Shown here piece by piece: positions 26,173 through 39,200 of a DNA stretch of 64,000 nucleotides. The stretch lies in NCBI GenBank assembly GCA_038501785.1, contig JBAMJR010000195.1, positions 3,486,501-3,550,500 on the forward strand, read 5' to 3'. Made by a program: the position numbers and the translations under genes. The notes under the pieces are model-generated. The model was given only the letters and a program-made list of their open reading frames with translations, ran no database searches and was not told the DNA's origin. Each line of letters begins with the position of its first letter. The stretch's first letter is position 1. This DNA is from Myoxocephalus aenaeus (Eukaryota > Chordata > Actinopteri > Perciformes > Cottidae).

Positions 26173-26236
26173 ATTTAGATTTTACATGCTTTGACAAACA
26201 AAAGAATGATTCCATGTTAAGGAATATGTCATATTG
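26173..26236. repeat. 64-bp direct repeat, copy 1
   Basis: 63 of 64 bases equal 30003-30066, 3,830 bp away in the same orientation. The two copies bracket the known 3' exons of ophn1 (exons 20-22). Confidence 0.9.
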
Positions 26237-27080
26237 AGAGCCCTTTTATTGACTTTGTGGGTGTCGTCTGACGTTTGCACCGTTTTCTCTTTGTTCTGGT
26301 GCTTTTACTCTTTCTGGAGGAGTGATAACCTTTTTACTGGTGCGCTGACGCCAAGATTTAACTCTCTTTTTTCTTTTATTTACCCTGGTGTGCCTTTGTG
26401 TGTGAACTTTTGCGCATTTTGGAGGAGTGTTAAAGTTGCTATCTACAAAGAGGTCCATCTTTTTCTTGATCCTGGTGCTCTGTCACCAGACGCTCATTGT
26501 GTGTGGATGGCTGTCTATCCATGTGCTATTTAGACATATCCATATGCCACATTGATAGGTCAATGCGTACCCAGACAAAGAGTTCCCTGCATGTTACTGC
26601 TTTCTCTCTATACGTCCATGGACTTTCCCCCTGTCCTGTGCACAAGAACACACGTCCCATGTTGCTGATTGGCTGGAATAGCGTTGATGTTTGTTTCCCA
26701 TTAGCGGCTAACAACTAATTGTTAGATCTAAATATATCAACACAATATTCATACTATACAGCTGTGTGGGATAATAATCACTATGAGTCACAGTCTGTGC
26801 TTCTTCCTTTCAAAAGGCCAAACGACAACTTGATATGTCTGGATGTGACACTGAGAGATTACAATGTAGAAAAAGATAAACTCTCTTTGATCAAACTTCC
26901 ACAAACTCTTGCCACTCCGGCATTTTTCATTTGCAGCCTTCATCACTGCCTGTGCAGGGAGGACAGCAAGGACTTTAACTCGGACCATCCAAGCAAATCA
27001 TAAAGAGAAGACATGTTTCCACTTCCATATTTACATCATCTAAAGAAAGAGTCTAACTAGAATCTTCCGTTGGGTTTTTA

Positions 27081-27135
27081 TTAATGTGTCGTGTCATCTA
27101 CAGCAATGTAAACACATTTGTGTCTGTGTACTGAA
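27081..27135 (-). CDS. ophn1: Candidate ophn1 terminal exon
   Basis: The acceptor TTTCTTTAG at 27136 gives a frame-compatible tail (SSVHRHKCVYIAVDDTTH then TAA), immediately overlapping an AATAAA signal. It does not resemble human GSSQGRLPGDES, so it may be wrong. An alternative acceptor near 26970 would give only two residues before a stop. Confidence 0.3.
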
Positions 27136-27190
27136 CTAAAGAAAAGGACAGACTGGGGCACATAAAAAAAGAAAAAAAGCTTTTACATAC

Positions 27191-27241
27191 CTGCCAACGT
27201 GCTTGGAGGCATTCTCAAAAAACTTAGTTTTAGAGGCAACA
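27191..27241 (-). CDS. ophn1: ophn1 coding exon 22
   Basis: 51 bp, VASKTKFFENASKHVG; human VASRTRFFETASRKTG. Acceptor TTTCTGCAG, donor GTATGT. One short terminal exon should follow. Confidence 0.93.
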
Positions 27242-30200
27242 CTGCAGAAAAACAAACAAAAAAACATGTTATTATTGTAGATTAACACATGATTCATCTC
27301 ATCGGTGAGATTCCTCATTAGATTCCTTTGTGATTCAACATAAAATGCACTTATGGGAAGTCACTTTGGATAAAAGCATCAGCTAAATACTTGTAATGTA
27401 ATGTAGGTGCTCCAGTTCTGATAGTGTTCTGACAGATTACTGAGACACTCAATGGAACCGAGCCATTGCTAATATTTTTCTTATTAAAATAAGGCCTTAC
27501 AAGATAACGAGCCTCATTAAACTATTACCATGAGAAAACAACTTTGTCATTTCAAGATAACGAAATCACTAACTTTATCTTAGAACTTTTTTTTGTTGTT
27601 GACACATTGTCGCCTTTTTAATTGATATGGTGAATGCGTTAACAAACAGTTGCTTATTAGCATTATCAATATTAGCATTTATTTTGAGAAATGTTTTTGG
27701 CCACCTGGAGTGTTTAAGGCTCTACCCCCCTGTGAGGGAAATATGTTAGTTATTTTGTATGCATGTTCACCAGCTAGCTGCTTATTTTGTCAGGTAGTGG
27801 GGTAGTGTTTTTTTTAAATAGCTTTTACCACTGAAAACTGCTGCGTCTAAAAATGCCGTTCATGAAAGCGATAAGAATGAACCAAAACACTTAAGTTGTG
27901 GACCGTAAAACCAAAACAATGAGCTGAAAGATGCGAAGAGCGGAAGTAAACTGATGATCATATCACGACAAGCGACCCCATACACATAGTCCATTGTTAA
28001 TACAATAATATTGATTATCGTCTTTTTTACTAATCTTTGGGATGACAGAATCTAGCAACATGTCCATTCTTTGATCGGACAGTTTTGATAAGCTACGAAT
28101 GCCTTCAGTATCTCAAAAAAAGGAGGCGACAGACTTTTGGAAGACAGAAGAGAACTTACTAGGATGTGGCTGAGCCCTCGCTGCTGGCTGCACTCGGGGT
28201 CTTTTGTTGAGCGGGGGGTCTGGAGGGGGGCTCCGGAGGCCGGACAGGGGGTCGACAAATGGCATGTTTCTCTGTGGACCTGGTTCTGGTCGGACCATCA
28301 GAATCTCCTGAAAGAAATAAGACAACCTTAATATAGAACTGCACATGTTGCAATACAATTGTAAATGGCAACATTAAGACTAAAGGCTGTGATGGGTTGA
28401 AAGGGTTCGGAAACACATTTCAACTTTCACTATGATAAAAATCTTCTGTAATAACAAAAGATCTTTGCAATGACATGCTAAAACCAAATCTCTATTTGTT
28501 TAAAGATAAATGAAAAGGCTTCATGGACATGTTGCAGCCCATTTTATAAAGCAACTCAACTATTACAACAACAATAAACTAGACTGCCTCACAGTTGTAT
28601 GTTTCCTCCAACCAGTCAAGTTACAGTTCACATCCATGTTTGTCCAAAATGTTATCACTTCTTCATTTTACCAAACAGTTGTGTGAAATTGTCATAATTA
28701 GCATATGCATTTTTTGACCAAAAAAAAAGACCAAATTACCAAACTCTTATGACTTCATCTTTGAGTCCAAGTGGATGTTTGTGCCAAATTTGAAGAAATG
28801 CCCTCAAGGCAATAAATATTGCATTCATAAGAATGCTATGGATAGACTAATCGAAAACCCGATTGCCTCTGGCTAAGTCTATTACGTCTATTGCGGCGCT
28901 GAGGCATAAAAACAAACCAACCGGAGATAAGAATGCCAGTTTTAAGGACTGCATGTAGCCACATGACAAAAGGGGAAACAAGCAGGCGACCTTATTAAGA
29001 ACTGGCTGACGATGTTCAACTCGCCTATGACTATTTCTATCTCCCAACATGTCTGATTGAAAAATCACAACTTTTGCTTTCTACACTACATCTCTTTGTA
29101 TTCACTTTTGTAAAGTTCCCCTACGACCTGGAAGAAACACATTTCTCCACATGAACACAGGGTTCATTATACCTTCTCTGTTGGCTGCTGTGCCTTTCGG
29201 AGGTTGTCTCCTGCTCTGGAAGGATGGTACTCTGCTCACATAGACTCCAGACTCCCCGTTTGCCGCTGAAGAAGAAGAAGAATCTGGCCTTTGCCTTGTG
29301 TCGTCTAACTTGCCAGAGTCAGAGTCTAAGTGTCTTTCCTGACGGCTCGATGGTCTGGGCATCAACGCCAGTCTTGGAGGAGGTTCTCTTGGAACGAGTG
29401 GAGCCAGGCTTACAGGTTTTGTCCGCTGCAGGGGAACGGGGTTCGTTGAGACTTCCCCGTCCGTGACGGAGCTGTCGTTCTGGCCATCTGTTGCAAAGAA
29501 AGAACATAGCCGATAAATAAATGTAAATGTTTTTCGTCTGTGCTCATTGTCTTCAATGTGCAAGAAAAGAAACATGCAAAGCTCAGCAAAAAATGTGCTG
29601 AAGGTCACAAAACAATACAATGTAATTGAATGGCAAATCTTAGTCACGCAACCACAGTGTTTCAGTGATTTTAAGAAGAAAGAAAAAAGTGTAATCATAC
29701 AGGACTGGTTATTTGGCTGTACAAGGGGTAAGTTAAGAATCGTTAAATATTAAACCAACCGAAGCTGCATGTGCTCCAAATCTCTCGCCACAGTGTACGA
29801 GAGCAGGAAGACACACCCACTTAACAAGGGATTCAAACAGGCAGAAAATTACACGATTTAGCTAGAGGTCTTAAAAAACAACTATAAAAGAGAATAAAAA
29901 AAGTGATTTAGTTTATTTATACATCCAATAAAAAAAAAGCACCAGAGTAATTCCATATCAACAATAAAGCATATAAAAGGAATAAATACAGGAAATGAAT
30001 AGATTTAGATTTGACATGCTTTGACAAACAAAAGAATGATTCCATGTTAAGGAATATGTCATATTGTTTTTGGAATGATATTTGATGGAAATCACATTTT
30101 TCTGTAGTGTACTTGTTAATGTTAAGAACCGACTGCAGAGATATTGTGGCTCAAATCTTTCTGCAATATTTTAATAATCCAGCATGGATAGGTTGGGTTA

Positions 30201-33200
30201 ATGATAAAGATGATGGTGACAATAGAGCCAAGGGAGCCTGATAATTACTCTCTGTGTGCTGGTAGAGGTTGTGACTAAGAGCTTGATAAACACGAGGTGG
30301 ACGCTTGGAGATGGTGATTGGTTGCCGCTTTCTCGGGGTGATCCTTGGAGGAGGGACTGGTGGGGAAGTGCTGTCCTCTGGCATATAACTGAAGATCTGT
30401 AATCATGAGAAAACGTACAGTCACACTTTTGTTTAGTGGCTACTGTTACAGACTGTAAGTGAATAAATACAATTACACATGATACATGAGAAGGAGCAGA
30501 AAAAAACCCATGACAATAGAATTGTCTGCTATTTTTCACAAAATCTGAACGATAGGACTCCGTACAAATCCCAAATTAGTAATTTTGTGACTTCTCTGGC
30601 AAATAAATGCTTCTGCTGCACAAAATCACACTAAGAAGCATCATATTGATCAACATTTTCCGAAATACACTGAATCTCTTTATTGTCGAGACTTCCATGA
30701 GAAGATCAACATCCTTGACATCTGCGTGTGCAAGTATGAAGCTCCAGACAGCAGCCGGCCAGCTTAGTTTAGCATAAGAGTAGAAACAGCCATCCTGGCT
30801 CAGACCACTGGTATTGTTGTATCTCGTTTGTTTAATGGCAAAACACACCTAAAAACGTCAATTTAGGATTTTACTGGGGGTGTTTACTGGACTATTTCTT
30901 AGCCAGAAAATAGTTGAACTCCCTGTTGTGGTTTTGGGGGATTTTATTTCCAGCCAACAAAGCTTTTTCCCAGTCATTATGCTAAGCTAAATAAGCCAGC
31001 TGTGGTAGATAAAAATGTACTTTAATGAGTGGTATCAATGTTCTCATCTTTATCTTGGCAAAGCATAAGAGCATTCCCTAAAATGTATAACAAACGCAAA
31101 ATGATATTGCTTGATGGTTTACATTTTTTTCTTTCAGAATGGGAAAAAAATAATCAAAAACTAGAATTCTTCTAAAATTTACCTTTTTGAAGTCCTCAAT
31201 CAGAATCTCAACAACAATATTTTGGAATTTAATATCCAACATGGCCGCCACCGTCTCCTCCTTGGCTCTCATTAGTGTGGGTCCAAAGATAACAGCCATG
31301 TTTGAAGGGGTCATTCGATTTTCTTCACTGTGACTGCACACGCTGTTCACAAACATCAAGAAATGTAACTGTTAGCGCCAGGCAGTGACACATAAATCCT
31401 GTGGGAGCAGTAAAAAACAGACAATAAATACAGTGTATGCTAATAACTTACTTGACCAAGTGTTTGATAAGCATCTCCACCATCTCCCGATTCTTCTCTG
31501 GCAGTTTGTGGGAAAGAGAATGAATCTCACTCAGTCGAAAGTCCAGATTATCTGACTCTGTGACACAAAGACAACACAAAGTATCTGTAGACCTAAATCA
31601 CAAACACAGACGCAATATAAAATACACTGCAATGGCATGAGACCAGTAAAAAACTCCGTATATTCAGGAGCCTCTATTCAAATAACGAACGACATTTCCA
31701 GGAAACTGAAGCCACAATTTGTCTTACTGTAACGTCCTGACAGAATGAGGCTGATGCTATTAAACTCATTGTCTCCTCTGTTTTACAATGAGGTTGCGTG
31801 ACAGATAGAAAATAAGGAGAGGACTTTTATTGCTTCCAGACTGACTCAAACTGCTGAACCTGCAGCTGCATGCCATTGATTTGCCTCTTTTGTACCTGCC
31901 ATCCAGGCAATGCTTGTCCACGGTGTAAAGATACGCAAGATACATGGAAAATTGATAATAACTACCCAAACTATCTGGAAGGATTATCTGAAATCTTCAC
32001 ACAAATCTAATCTGAGCATCTATCCTGTACTTCATAGATTATACAAGGAAGTCAGTTAAATTCAGGAAACTGCGTAACTTAATTGTAACCTATCATTAAA
32101 ACCAATAAATTACAACATTTAAACTACAAGTACAAACAAAACAGCATTTTCCATGCACACATCATTTTATATTTCTTCTCATCTTCGCAAACAGAAAGCA
32201 TGAATACTTTCGGTACTTTAAGTAGAACATGAATAAGAATGCTAAATAAAAAAATCACTAATAGGAGACTATTGTGTGCTAACAGGTGAGGACAAGTTTT
32301 AGGCAAAATCACATAATCAAGTTGCAAACTGTCCTAATCACTGTTGCATCATCAAGAGGATTAGATTTTGAGTGACACTCCAGTGTGAGTTTGACATATT
32401 TAGGTCTAGATCCGAGAAGAGAGTTTAAAGAAATGAACATGAACATGCAAACACAAGTCCCTGGTCTTTTTGCTGGATAGGGAGCAGTGGGCTGCCCTGT
32501 GAGGCGCCCGGGAGTAGTTAAGGGTTCAGTGTCTTGCTCAGGGACACTTTGACATGTGAGCTATGGGGGGACTGGGGATCGAACCTGCTACCTTGTGGTT
32601 GCGGGACGACCACTCATCCCCCTGAGCTACAGCCGATATGACTAAACATATCTTACTTGCAGCACACATGAGGTCCCTGTGTAGACTGTAGGTCATCAGA
32701 GGTTCAGACAAGCTCCTGCAGAGAAATACACACACTCGTAAACACGTCCAAGGCCGCAGTGCAATATAACTCCCCACGTCAAACACACAAAAAGCTGCAG
32801 TCACTTGTTACACAATTACACCAGGAAGCACTTAGAGCTGCAGCCTCTGTCTATGCTGCGTTTGTTATTTTAACAACCTATTGTTTTAATGTACATTTGT
32901 TTCCAGATCCCCACATACACACGACAATCGAGCAGATTCTTGGAAAATACCTAAATCAGTATCAGGGATTTGTACGAGGAATAAGTTACAAATGAGACCC
33001 TTGATCAATTAAAATGTATTGAATAATTGTATTATTATTATTATTATTATATTATAGTTGTATGTATTTAATGTAGGCCTATCTAACAGATAAATTACAG
33101 AACAGATGTACAGATTTGATAATGAAAACAACGTCAGTCAAAAACAGCCGTAGATCTCGAGCTACACAGTGATATTCAGTATTTTCCACATATTAACTTT

Positions 33201-36200
33201 ATGTCTCCTGCTCACGTTCATCTACTCACAGACAAACTTACCTTAGATAAAACTTCAGTGCACTTGTGATGGTTTTAATGTCCCAGTCGCTGCTCTGGAG
33301 ATCCACGTCTCCTGGGTTTGTGGGGTCTATAAAGAAGCAAATCAAAAAACAAACACAGACAATGTAATGCCATTATGTTCAGTTGCTTGTAAACAACACT
33401 GACAACCACCTGTGATTAGTACCCTAATTGATCAAAGTAACTGGCAGGTTGTGGCACGTACCAGCCATAATTAAATGATAAGCAATATGGGGCCAGGAAT
33501 TCCCTACTAGACATACAGCAATTGCAAAAACGTGATGATGATGATGTTGTTTTTTTTACAGAAGAATATAAGGCACATCACAAAAGGAAAATCACTGGGG
33601 TAAATAAGTCTTAGTGTTGATGTTATGTATGTGCTCCTCTTACTGTGTAAAGTATCTTCTGTGAAAATAAAGTACAAATAACTGTAATTTAAACCGGCGA
33701 CAACTTATTCTTGGCCACTTAAAGGGCAGCAGGAAAAAGAAGTAAAGCCACCGACATATTCTAACCTTTTAAGTTGATGTGGCTAACGTTGTGACACACC
33801 GACGCCTATATATAAACACACCTAGCAGATAAAGAGCAGCATTAGCATTAATTTGGATTTGAATTGAAATTTTAATCAGAGCTGGGCGATAATTCTGCGA
33901 GGGTTTGCCACTACAAGCCACTTTAATGCACAGTCATTTGATTGTTCAACAATATGAAATACAGCCACTTTAAGGCAGCGCCCTCCAGAGCAGGAGCACT
34001 GCGAGTCAGCGACCTGCTGATATTTTCTTGTCATTCATGCAGATGACCTTCACAAAAGTGGCAGAACCTGCTTTGTTTTACGAAAGAAGACAAGCCCGAG
34101 CGAAGAGACACAGCGAATGGACGTACAACGTGTTCACGGCTTATTTCCTTACCAAAGAAGGCATTTAATAGCTTCTGCACCTGGATGTTGCTGCCAACTG
34201 TTCTGTACACTCCTTCTTGTGTGACTCCTGAAAAGAGGAGAAGGGGAGGTAAAAATACATTTAAAATCTTCATCTGGACAAATACAGAGCAGTGGAAATG
34301 TACCACACGCTTCTCTTCCGAGGCTGCACGAGCCAGAATCAAGCTACAGATGTGCTTTGCTGATTGTGCAGCACACTTCATTTAACCATTTAGTTTGAGG
34401 CCAAACAATGCGCCGTGCTTGGATCATGAGTCGAATTGCATGCTTATGGCTGGAGTGCTTCTTCTTATCTTGAGAGATGAATCGCACTTCTGCCAAAATA
34501 TTTTGTAACTGTAGAATTATAAAGTTGCATCGTCCCTCGAGTTAAAGGTTTGAGTTATTGGGCTTCTATGTTTTAGCATGCGTGGAGAGAAGGGCTTTTG
34601 TTAAAGAAATGCTAGTAAAAAATCCTTACAAAAAACAAAAATCAGACCGACATTACATGTGTGGCATAAAGATAATTAAACTTCTGTACAATCTGAAATA
34701 GTGCATTTAATTTAGACTATCGTATTGTGATGAAAAACATATATTCCCTGACAGCAGCTTGCAGGCTTGGCAATACATATTTACCACCTGACTCAACTAC
34801 GCCCCCTTCAGGGAAAGTAAGTAAACTAACAGAGCTAAAGACAGCTGGAATACACCTCTAATAGGACCCTTTACCTTTTGTTTCAATGTAGTTGATGCAC
34901 TTTCGCACAAACTTGAATCCAATTTCGTTCAGTTCCACTGTGGAAGTAAAAAAGATGAAAGAGTTTAACAGCAAAAAAACATTTTTAAAGATAAATCTTC
35001 CACTTGTTAAAAGTAAGACATCAAAGTGTGACTGTGTCTGTCTACATCTCATCACATCAACATCACAACATCGGACCGTGAGGTTAATGAATGACTTACT
35101 TTCAGCTTGCTTGTGAATTGGGGAATGATAGATCTGAAATGGAGAAAAAAAAACTGAAATCAAGGAAACATATGGAAAAATCTAAGACTCGCCTCCCAAC
35201 ATGATTAATGAAAACGTCTTTCTTAGAAAATAAGTGGGAAACTTGATGAGGGCAGGAAGACACAAAGTTGCTTAACTAAAATCAAACTTGGCTGCATATA
35301 GTGATGGCTTCCCGTGGTGTTTATGGGACTATTAGCCCAGTTTTCGGGTTTAGGTTTACCTTATGGGCAGATTCAAATTGCATGAAAATAGTAACAAAGG
35401 AAGTGGAGAGGGGAAAAAGGATGAGAGGACAGAGTGTGTGTCTTGTTAACTGATTAAAACAAGAAAGATCCATGATTAAAAATAAAATAAAAAATGGAAA
35501 TAATTTGGTTCTCTTTAGAGAAGCTTGTGAAAGTCATCCAACTCTAAGTAGTTTTGATATCAAAGCATTGTCTTATTCTTCCACAAATTGTTTTCAACTC
35601 ATGGCTGGCAGAGGTCAAGGCCAGCTGGAGAACAGCTGGAGCTAGAGTCTTGTTTAAGGTCTCCTCAGCAAGGACGAGTGCTTGTTGTCACAGACGGTGG
35701 TGTGAAATAAGTGTGTTATTGCTTTAGGTCTGAGAACAAAACAACTACAACATAACTCTCCACTTTGTTTTGAAAAAAATAAGAATAAGAAATAAGCCAT
35801 GCTTCAAAACTGACAAATCTGATCTGTACATGCAAAAATAATGAAGCAGCCAGCAAAGAAAGGAATTACTGGCAGGGAAAAGTCAGCTTCTTTCCAATGT
35901 TTGAATGATTATCTTGAGAAAAGGAAATTGCCAAAATGTCCTCTGGCTGAGGCAAGTTTGCAGAGGAACGTGCAAGAATTGCCTCTTCATCCAACTCTTT
36001 GATGCCAAATACTTTTTTTTTAACTTATAGGAGTTCCAGTGGAAAGTGCACAAAAATGGGCTTTAAGTTATCTGCAAGTTGAATATTGTGTAACATTTGC
36101 CATATTGGCACACATGTTCATGTATTTCAACTACTTCTTGGTTTGGAAATTTCCAAATTTCCGTCAACCCGCCTTGGCTTCCAGAGCTCCTGAGGTTTAT

Positions 36201-39200
36201 TATGGGTAAAAAACACTAAAATGATTGTCAATGTGCATCTACGAGGGATGCAAATAACCATTGTTTTTTGTTGTTGTATTATCGCTGAAATCTGCAGATA
36301 TAATCCTTGATTATTTGGTTAATTGTTTTGTCAATAAAATGTCAGAAGATAGTGAGAAATTAACAATCGCAATTTTTCCAGAACCCTAGGGGACATCATC
36401 AAATGTCTTTTTATTCTCTCAACTAACTAAAAGTTAAAAAATATTCAGTTAACTATCATATACAACAAGGAACCGCATCAAACCCTTACATTTGAAGAGC
36501 TGGAATGACTATTCAGCATTTTTTGCAAGATAAATTACTTTTACAATTCATCTATCAGTTGCTGATTACTTTTGTTGCTCCACTAATCACTCTCGTCCCA
36601 AGTCAATAAGTGTTAGATTAGATTCAATATTCCTTTCCTAGTCCCGCAGTAGGGAAATTTCAGGACGATAGCGGTGACTAGATCAACAGTTAAATGTGCA
36701 AGAAAATCAGCACACTCTTTGAGTCAGAGGACTGTTAAAAAGATGCGGTAAGACGCATAATTCATGCTTCTCCGTCAGGTCGACGGCGTACCTACGCCGT
36801 AGTTTCTCAGAACGTAATTTCCGGCGGTTGCTCTTTCCGGTTTGTCTTCCTACACCGCTATTTTTAAAAGTTCTTGTAGACCGGTAGTAACAATGGACCA
36901 AACAGAAGAACGAATCATCGAGGAGGTCAGGAAATACGAACACCTTTATAACTTTTCTTCGAGGGACTACAAAGACTGCAAAATGACATTAAACTCATGG
37001 CGAGAAATCGCGCAAAACACAGCCACACAGGCACACCCCCCTGGCGGCATGGCGGTTAATTGCAGAGCAACGCGGACCCTCGACGCAGAACTTCGAATGC
37101 TCAACGACTCCGTCAGGTCGACGGCGTAGGTACGGCGTCGACGTGACGGAGAAGCATGAATTAGGCTGGTTAAAATGGTTTTAACCAGATGGTTGAGGTT
37201 TAAAAAGGCGGATGCCATGTGAGTTGTGGACAGAACAAATAGGATGTGAAAATAGCAGAAGGCACGCTTCTCAGTGCCCTTTCTTCCTTCTTCCTGTGCA
37301 ACTTCCTCAATGACCTCTGTATATCATACACATTTTCCACCCGCTATGCCCAAATATTGTCAAGCAGAGATGCATTGCGCTGCTGCCAGGTCTGCTCTGG
37401 ACAAGGATCAACTCTGGTGTTCTGTTAGACTAATCTCTTCTGCTACAGCGGACTTTATTACACACTGAGTGGCTGATATATGAGATTCAGTCTGATGGAC
37501 ACTTTATATTTGCTCATATGGGCCTCGTAGTGCAGCATGTCGATGCATATTCTTAAGCCTAATTCATGCTTCTCCGTCACGTCGACGCCGTACCTACGCC
37601 GTCGACCTGACGGAGTCGTTGCTGCACTACGAGGCCCATATGAGCAAATATAAAGTGTCTATCAGAGGTCATTGAGGAAGTTGCACAGGAAGAAGGAAGA
37701 AAGGGCACTGAGAAGCGTGCCTTCTGCTATTTTCACATCCTATTTGTTCTGTCCACAACTCACATGGCATCCGCCTTTTTAAACCTCAACCATCTCATAT
37801 GAGAAGGACTGCAGAGAGAGCAGAAAAAAAAGCAGGGTTTTAAACCAAAAGTGAAATCGACTATATCGTACATTTTTGCAGCTGAGGCTATTTGGTTTGC
37901 CGTCGCCTCAAAACTGCTGAATGCAGAGACTGTGGGAGTCGGAGCAAACATTTGGCTGCTTTTACAGAGAGGTGTCAATTAACGCCTAAACATGATTATA
38001 GGAGCAAAAATCATTGATGGTGTGAAGTCAGCCGATGGTCTAATGGGACGAACAGGCTTCATACCACCTCACACGTCTGTAATAGGGAAGCCGTAACGAC
38101 ATCACCCTCGCCTAACAAATGTCACATGTGAGCTGTTATGTCCCTTACACGATGAATGCGATAGCAAAAAAAGCACAATATTGTTCCAGTTAAACAAATA
38201 TATTATTTAAACCAGCACAGTAATTAACAAATTTTTTCAGAAGTTGATATTGTAAATATATAAAACCCTTTTAATTAGGTGCAATCCAATTAAGAAGCTG
38301 CAAATGACGTTCATCTCAATAACTGTAGCTTCTTCCCTCAAAGATTTAAGACTGAAATGTCACTACCTGCCAGTATTTAAGGAGGTTGAACTTAAGACTT
38401 GTTGGATAGACTCTGCAATCGGATTGGAAATGGAAACTGGGTTTCGTGTTGTCACCACAAGTTTCGTGTGTCACCACAATAACCAGTGGCCATGTCTCCC
38501 CTTAGTAGCAGACTCCATATTGCATTGTACATATTTTTGGCAGTCGAGCAGTTTTGACAAAAATTATTGTCTCGGAGAAGAATAATCAAAAATGAGATGA
38601 GAAATGAACTCACAGGCTCTTTTCCATCCATGGCCTCCATCCACAACTTCCTGTCTCCCTCCGAAAGAGCTTGGAAAGTGACGGGTGTGTTTCTATGGAA
38701 ACAGTAACAAATGCCATTAAAAGAGGCAAAAGTTGCAATTAAATTATCCAGTCACACAGCTACATCTTCCAACCAGTACTAAACATTTAGTTTTCAGAGC
38801 TCTTAGACATTTTTCAAGTAAAACAGAGTGGACAAAATAACAAGAACAGCACAAGAAGAAGTACCGATGTGTTAACGACGGAAGTCGCAAACGGAGACGA
38901 GCGAGACGGGAGTGAAGAGTCGATGAGAATCAACTGTTGCAATCTGTCTCCTGTAGAAGTAACGAAACCCGGTGCCAGATTTGACAGCTTTTAGGCGACA
39001 GGATCAATTGTTAAAAAAGACAACTGTGCTGCGAGTTTGAAGCTGCCAACTGCTCTAATCAGCTCACTATGGCAACCTTAAAAACTCTTCTGCAATAACG
39101 TTTCTCTCGACCGATAGCTAACCCTGCTAGCCACATGGCTATGATGGCTACTGATTTATGCAGACATTTATGAAGACAATTTATAAAAGGACTATATACA

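Larger units (their letters stand above)
16899..27190. other. ar 3' UTR / intergenic region to ophn1
   Basis: The 3' UTR of ar begins at 16899. Candidate poly(A) signals are AATAAA at about 17901 and ATTAAA at about 20720, but the true end cannot be told. The rest is AT-rich with repeat fragments, a decayed ORF (18.2-18.6 kb), a short GT microsatellite near 21.14 kb, and coding-like islands at 24.6-25.7 kb. No intact gene was recognised. Confidence 0.7.
35134..38613 (-). other. ophn1: ophn1 intron 11
   Basis: The longest ophn1 intron in the window (3.5 kb). It holds the TIR element and foldback at 36.76-37.80 kb and a short dispersed repeat near 36612-36663 (GATTAGATTCAATATTCC, GTCCCGCAGTAGGGAAATT) that recurs near 46.44-46.50 kb. 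The remainder shows no feature. Confidence 0.8.

Noticed and set aside
26234..26740. Overlapping ORFs of 60-100 codons on both strands
   Set aside because: Low-complexity T-rich sequence with no recognisable domain or matching splice sites.
28113..28358. Alternative frame of ophn1 exon 21 (EILMVRPEPGPQ...)
   Set aside because: The other frame matches the known RPPVRPP motif and joins both neighbouring exons in phase.
32575..32640. Possible tRNA gene (minus strand)
   Set aside because: A and B boxes are present, but it continues into a SINE body and does not make a full cloverleaf.
37105..37800. CRISPR-like repeated palindromes
   Set aside because: Only two copies, inverted and eukaryotic context; it is a foldback of mobile origin.
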